Source: an uncultured Actinomycetes bacterium (lineage in GTDB: Bacteria; Actinomycetota; Actinomycetes; S36-B12). Taken from it: 16,278 nucleotides of DNA. The translations under genes were made by a program, and so were the position numbers. The DNA is taken from assembly GCA_913061025.1 (NCBI GenBank), contig CAJXUJ010000015.1, positions 1 through 16,278 of the forward strand, given 5' to 3'. Position 1 is the stretch's first letter, and every line of letters begins with the position of its first letter. The notes under the pieces were generated by a model. That model ran no database searches. It was given only the letters and a program-made list of their open reading frames with translations, and had not been told where the DNA came from. Below, in pieces: positions 13,374-16,278 of this stretch.

Positions 13374-14699
13374 CTAGTCTTCCAAATCCGATTCGGACGA
13401 CGATTCATCCGTCGCTGCAGCCGACTGAACTGCTGTAACACTCACTCGCGAGATACGTCTTCCGTCGAGTTCGACCACGCGGAACTCATGGTCACCATCG
13501 CGCACCGTGTCCCCCACCACCGGAAGGCGAGTCAAGGCAGCAACGAGAAAACCCGCCACGGTTTCGTAGGGACCTTCGGGGAGGGTGACACCCGTTTCGT
13601 CCTCGAAGTCCTCGAGGTTCAACAGCCCGTCGACCACCACCTCGCCCAACACCCTCGGTTGCTTTGGAGTGGATTCGATGTCGTACTCGTCCTTGATGTC
13701 GCCGATCAGTTCCTCGACCAAGTCCTCCATCGTCACGATCCCGGCGGTACCGCCGTACTCGTCCTGAACGATGGCTAAGTGCTGACGATCGCGGCGCATC
13801 TCGGTGAGGGTGTCCAACACCACCTTCGAACCTGGGAAGGCGACGACGGGACGGGCGAGCTCGGAAACGTGAATCCCGCGGTCGGCAACATCGGGGTCGA
13901 GGATGTCGCGGATGTGCACGAAGCCCACGACATCGTCGGAGGATCCACGAATAACCGGATAGCGCGAATGCGGTTGGTCCACCACCATCCGAACCGCCTG
14001 GCGGATCGGAAGGCTCGCATCCAAGAACGCGACCTCGGTCCGCGGCAGCATCACCTCCCGCAGTTCGCGTTCGCCGGCTTCAAAGACATCGTCGATCAGG
14101 TTTCGCTCGTCTTCACTCAGCTCTTCGTGGGCAGCAACCAGATCACGCAGTTCCTCACCACTGATCGACTCCTTGGCCGCATGCGGATCGATACCGAAGA
14201 TGCGAACGATGGCGTTGGTGGAAAAGGACAGCGCGACGATGAAAGGGCGAAACAGTCGAGCGATCACATCGATCGGTCCCGCTGCGAACAGCGCAACCTT
14301 CTCGACCCGTTGCAGAGCAATGCGTTTGGGAACGAGTTCACCGAGCACAAGGGAGAGGTAGGCGATGATCACCGTGACCACGACGAATGACAGCGTCTGC
14401 GCGATACCTTCCGCGAGGCCGGCCGAGATCAGCGGTTGAGCGAGTTCCGGTGCGATTTGCGCAGCGCCGAAACCCGCGGACACGAATCCGGCCAGCGTGA
14501 CGCCTACCTGAACGGCCGCAAGAAAGCGATTCGGATCCGACGTCAGGGACGCGAGTTTTCTGCCTCGACGCGAGGTCTCTGAGAGGCGCTGAATCTGGCT
14601 CTCCCGAAGAGAAACCAGCGCAAGTTCGGCTGCAGCGAAAAAGCCGCCCAGCATGACGAAGAAGAGGACGACGAGAAGGTTGATCCAGATCTGGCTCAC
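13374..14699 (-). CDS. CBS-domain membrane protein, hemolysin C/CorC family (DUF21/CNNM)
   Basis: This membrane protein of about 441 residues has an N-terminal DUF21/CNNM domain with three to four membrane helices (about 4-25, 60-85, 93-115, 130-150), including AAAELALVSLR and LGELVPKR. A cytoplasmic CBS pair (about 205-330) follows, with EVMLPRTEVAFLD and the VIVQDEYGG-like segment IVQDEYGGTAGIVTMEDL. The C-terminus is a CorC_HlyC domain with an acidic tail. Relatives are implicated in Mg2+ or Co2+ efflux; the name hemolysin is historical. The GTG at 14699 was chosen because the first helix follows at once and AAGGAG lies 12 nt upstream. GTG 14744 (456 residues) is the alternative. It is co-oriented with trpS, 4 bp upstream of it. 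Confidence 0.9.
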   Translation of the reverse strand: MSQIWINLLVVLFFVMLGGFFAAAELALVSLRESQIQRLSETSRRGRKLASLTSDPNRFLAAVQVGVTLAGFVSAGFGAAQIAPELAQPLISAGLAEGIAQTLSFVVVTVIIAYLSLVLGELVPKRIALQRVEKVALFAAGPIDVIARLFRPFIVALSFSTNAIVRIFGIDPHAAKESISGEELRDLVAAHEELSEDERNLIDDVFEAGERELREVMLPRTEVAFLDASLPIRQAVRMVVDQPHSRYPVIRGSSDDVVGFVHIRDILDPDVADRGIHVSELARPVVAFPGSKVVLDTLTEMRRDRQHLAIVQDEYGGTAGIVTMEDLVEELIGDIKDEYDIESTPKQPRVLGEVVVDGLLNLEDFEDETGVTLPEGPYETVAGFLVAALTRLPVVGDTVRDGDHEFRVVELDGRRISRVSVTAVQSAAATDESSSESDLED

Positions 14700-14772
14700 T
14701 CGGCCGTGCCACTCCTTCGTTGCGCCTTGAGCCGGTCCGCGCACAAAAGCCCGGCTGCCGGTTCCCCAAGAC

Positions 14773-14778
14773 TAGGGT
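14773..14778 (+). promoter_or_regulatory. Possible leaderless -10 element of the thioesterase gene
   Basis: TAGGGT (TANNNT pattern) ends 7 nt before the ATG at 14786, which would place the transcription start at or next to the start codon, a common arrangement in actinobacteria. No clear -35 is visible. The AGGG inside it could instead serve as a ribosome binding site. Confidence 0.3.
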
Positions 14779-14785
14779 CTAGCGC

Positions 14786-15649
14786 ATGACGAGCGAGGAC
14801 CGTGTCGAGCATTTCCTGGACCGACTCGCCCTGACCCCCATCGACCGGGACATCTTCACCGGGGTCTGCCATTCCGGTGCTCCCCTGCGCGCGTACGGCG
14901 GTCAGATCGCAGCCCAGGCACTCATGGCCGCGGGCAAGACGATCGAAGAGCCCGACCGGCACGTGCATTCCCTGCACGGCTACTTTTTGCGCCCCGGTCG
15001 GACGAAGGACACCATCACCTACCTCGTTGATCGGCCGCGAGATGGCGGCTCCTTTTCGACGCGGATCGTGCGAGCGGTCCAGCATGGCGAGACCATCTTC
15101 ATGATGACGACGTCGTTCTCGGTCACCGATCCGGGACCGGAGCATCAGTTCGAGATGCCGAATGTCCCAGGACCCGAAGACGCCCGCGACGTAGACCTCG
15201 CCTCCCGGGCGGTGCCGACCGGCGCTTCTGCGGCCGACTACGACTTCCCCGACCGCGCGCTGATCGAGATGCGAACCCTGGCCCCCGATGGTCCGCTGCG
15301 ACTAGAGGACGGACGCTACGAGCGGATGGCCTGGGTGCGGGTCACCGAGCCGATGCCCGATGATCGCCTCGTTCAAGCCTGCGCGCTGACGTACCTATCG
15401 GACCTGAGCATGGTCACCACCGCCACCAGTCCGCACCGAGATGAACGAGACCGTCTTCAGGTCGCTTCGATCGACCACGCCATGTGGTTCCACGCTCCGG
15501 TGGATACCCATTCATGGTTGCTGTTCGACCAGGACACCCCCAGCGCCCGCGGCGGTCACGGCATCGCCCGCGGCCTGTTCTACAACGAAGCAGGGGTCCT
15601 GGTTGCGTCGGTGGTGCAAGAGGGGCTAATGCGAACGCTGCGGAGCTAG
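14786..15649 (+). CDS. tesB: Acyl-CoA thioesterase II
   Basis: This 287-residue double-hotdog thioesterase hydrolyses medium- and long-chain acyl-CoA to fatty acid and CoA. The first hotdog contains AYGGQIAAQAL and the conserved SLHGYFLRPG. The second contains SIDHAMWFHAP (catalytic Asp), the DTPSARGGHG loop and VVQEGLMR near the end, whose Gln belongs to the TesB Asp-Thr-Gln site. The length matches the family (about 285). It is divergent from the CBS membrane protein gene by 86 bp and convergent with icd. Its stop codon lies inside a strong hairpin, so its 3' end is structured. Confidence 0.95.
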   Translation: MTSEDRVEHFLDRLALTPIDRDIFTGVCHSGAPLRAYGGQIAAQALMAAGKTIEEPDRHVHSLHGYFLRPGRTKDTITYLVDRPRDGGSFSTRIVRAVQHGETIFMMTTSFSVTDPGPEHQFEMPNVPGPEDARDVDLASRAVPTGASAADYDFPDRALIEMRTLAPDGPLRLEDGRYERMAWVRVTEPMPDDRLVQACALTYLSDLSMVTTATSPHRDERDRLQVASIDHAMWFHAPVDTHSWLLFDQDTPSARGGHGIARGLFYNEAGVLVASVVQEGLMRTLRS

Positions 15650-15678
15650 CACCGAGGTGGTGCCAACTCCGCAGCGTT
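15634..15678. terminator. Long hairpin straddling the thioesterase stop codon
   Basis: A perfect 12-bp inverted repeat (15634-15645 with 15667-15678, AACGCTGCGGAG and its complement) encloses a second 5-bp stem (15649-15653 with 15659-15663). The tesB TAG (15647-15649) is within the structure. Located between convergent genes, it can act in both directions. Only TTAATT follows on the plus strand, so the U tract is poor. Confidence 0.7.
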
Positions 15679-15693
15679 AATTCGACTCGCGGA

Positions 15694-15712
15694 TTCGAAC
15701 GGTCAGTTCGAA
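15694..15712 (-). terminator. Hairpin downstream of icd
   Basis: A perfect 7-bp inverted repeat, TTCGAAC (15694-15700) and GTTCGAA (15706-15712), with a 5-nt loop lies 3 bp after the icd stop on the minus strand. It probably ends or stabilises the icd transcript together with the larger hairpin at 15634-15678. No T tract follows. Confidence 0.5.
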
Positions 15713-15715
15713 GCG

Positions 15716-16278
15716 TCAGGCCATCGCCTTCTGCAGGTTCTCGTCGATCGATGCGAGGAACTCCTGCGTGGTCTGCCACGGCTGATCTGGGCCGACGAGC
15801 AGCGCAAGGTCCTTGGTCATCTTGCCCTCTTCGACCGTCTGAACACACACACGCTCGAGGGTGCGGGCGAACTCGCTCACGGCGGGAGTGCCATCGAGCT
15901 TCCCGCGGTGCTCGAGTCCGCGCGTCCACGCGAAGATCGACGCGACCGGGTTGGTCGAGGTCGGGTTGCCCTGCTGGTGCTGGCGGTAGTGACGGGTGAC
16001 GGTGCCGTGCGCCGCCTCAGCCTCGACCGTCTTGCCGTCCGGCGTCATGAGCACCGAGGTCATCAGGCCCAGCGAACCAAAGCCCTGAGCAACGGTGTCG
16101 GACTGGACATCGCCGTCGTAGTTCTTGCACGCCCAGACGTAGCCGCCCTCCCACTTCAGCGCCGCGGCGACCATGTCGTCGATCAAGCGGTGCTCGTAGG
16201 TGATGCCAGCTTTGGCGAAGTCGTCCTTGAACTCGGCCTCGAACACCTCCGCGAACAGATCCTTGAAGCGACCGTCGT
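15716..16278 (-). CDS. icd: NADP-dependent isocitrate dehydrogenase, 3' part (5' end outside the window)
   Basis: The last 186 residues of a homodimeric, eukaryote-like NADP-isocitrate dehydrogenase are present. The enzyme makes 2-oxoglutarate, CO2 and NADPH in the TCA cycle. The reading frame stays open to the right edge (DGRFKDLF comes before the GTG at 16246), so that GTG is an internal valine and not the start. The segment includes the metal-binding aspartates in NYDGDVQSD, the NADP-binding EAAHGTVTRHY, and the NPVASIFAWTRGL segment. A full enzyme is about 405 residues, so roughly the N-terminal half is missing. Only the edge of the window truncates it; there is no sign of a pseudogene. 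Confidence 0.96.
   Translation of the reverse strand, partial: DGRFKDLFAEVFEAEFKDDFAKAGITYEHRLIDDMVAAALKWEGGYVWACKNYDGDVQSDTVAQGFGSLGLMTSVLMTPDGKTVEAEAAHGTVTRHYRQHQQGNPTSTNPVASIFAWTRGLEHRGKLDGTPAVSEFARTLERVCVQTVEEGKMTKDLALLVGPDQPWQTTQEFLASIDENLQKAMA

Noticed and set aside
14620..14631. GCAAGTTCGG resembling the 21-bp repeat core
   Set aside because: It is a single copy inside the CBS membrane protein gene, without 21-bp periodicity, so probably chance.
16244..16246. GTG at 16246 as the icd start
   Set aside because: The frame remains open to the window edge with conserved icd sequence, and the family is about 405 residues long, so this is an internal valine.

Overview
The window looks like part of a chromosome of a high-GC actinobacterium. 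The coding regions are GC-rich, GTG starts are frequent, and the icd fragment encodes a eukaryote-like homodimeric NADP-isocitrate dehydrogenase of the kind common in Actinobacteria. D-Ala-D-Ala carboxypeptidase, trpS and icd also lie near one another, an arrangement I recall from mycobacteria and relatives. I cannot name a genus. No tRNA, rRNA, CRISPR, transposase or integrase was seen, and no transporter or regulator gene is present.

Region A (1-6590) is a carbon-catabolic module. It holds a D-2-hydroxyacid dehydrogenase (-), an HpcH/HpaI aldolase (+), an SMP-30-type lactonase and an IolE-like dehydratase (both -), and an IolD-like ThDP-dependent ring hydrolase with an SDR oxidoreductase (both +). 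IolE and IolD are consecutive steps of inositol catabolism: dehydration of an inosose, then hydrolytic opening of the cyclic diketone. The usual companions iolB, iolC, iolJ, iolA and iolG are not in the window. The module is bounded on both sides by 21-bp-period repeat arrays in opposite orientation (1-51 and 6509-6581). Each array lies just after a stop codon, in the same sense orientation relative to the gene before it.

Region B (6590-12367) holds an aldehyde dehydrogenase (-), a penicillin-binding D-alanyl-D-alanine carboxypeptidase (+), and a tightly overlapping four-gene minus-strand operon: bicupin, 3-hydroxyisobutyrate-dehydrogenase-family reductase, small cupin, 2-keto-4-pentenoate-hydratase-like protein. 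The aldehyde dehydrogenase and the operon share a CAATCGATTG palindrome in front of their first genes. That suggests one regulator controls both, although the carboxypeptidase gene separates them.

Region C (12368-16278) is housekeeping. It contains trpS (-) coupled to an upstream CBS/DUF21 (HlyC/CorC family) membrane protein (-), an acyl-CoA thioesterase II (+), and the 3' part of icd (-), which runs off the right edge. A strong hairpin straddles the thioesterase stop codon and a second one follows icd.

An intrinsic terminator at 1061-1095 points leftward into the hydroxyacid dehydrogenase, while the aldolase and lactonase stop codons abut with no gap. A leftward iolE-lactonase transcript could therefore run antisense through the aldolase gene and end at, or be attenuated by, this terminator before reaching the dehydrogenase.
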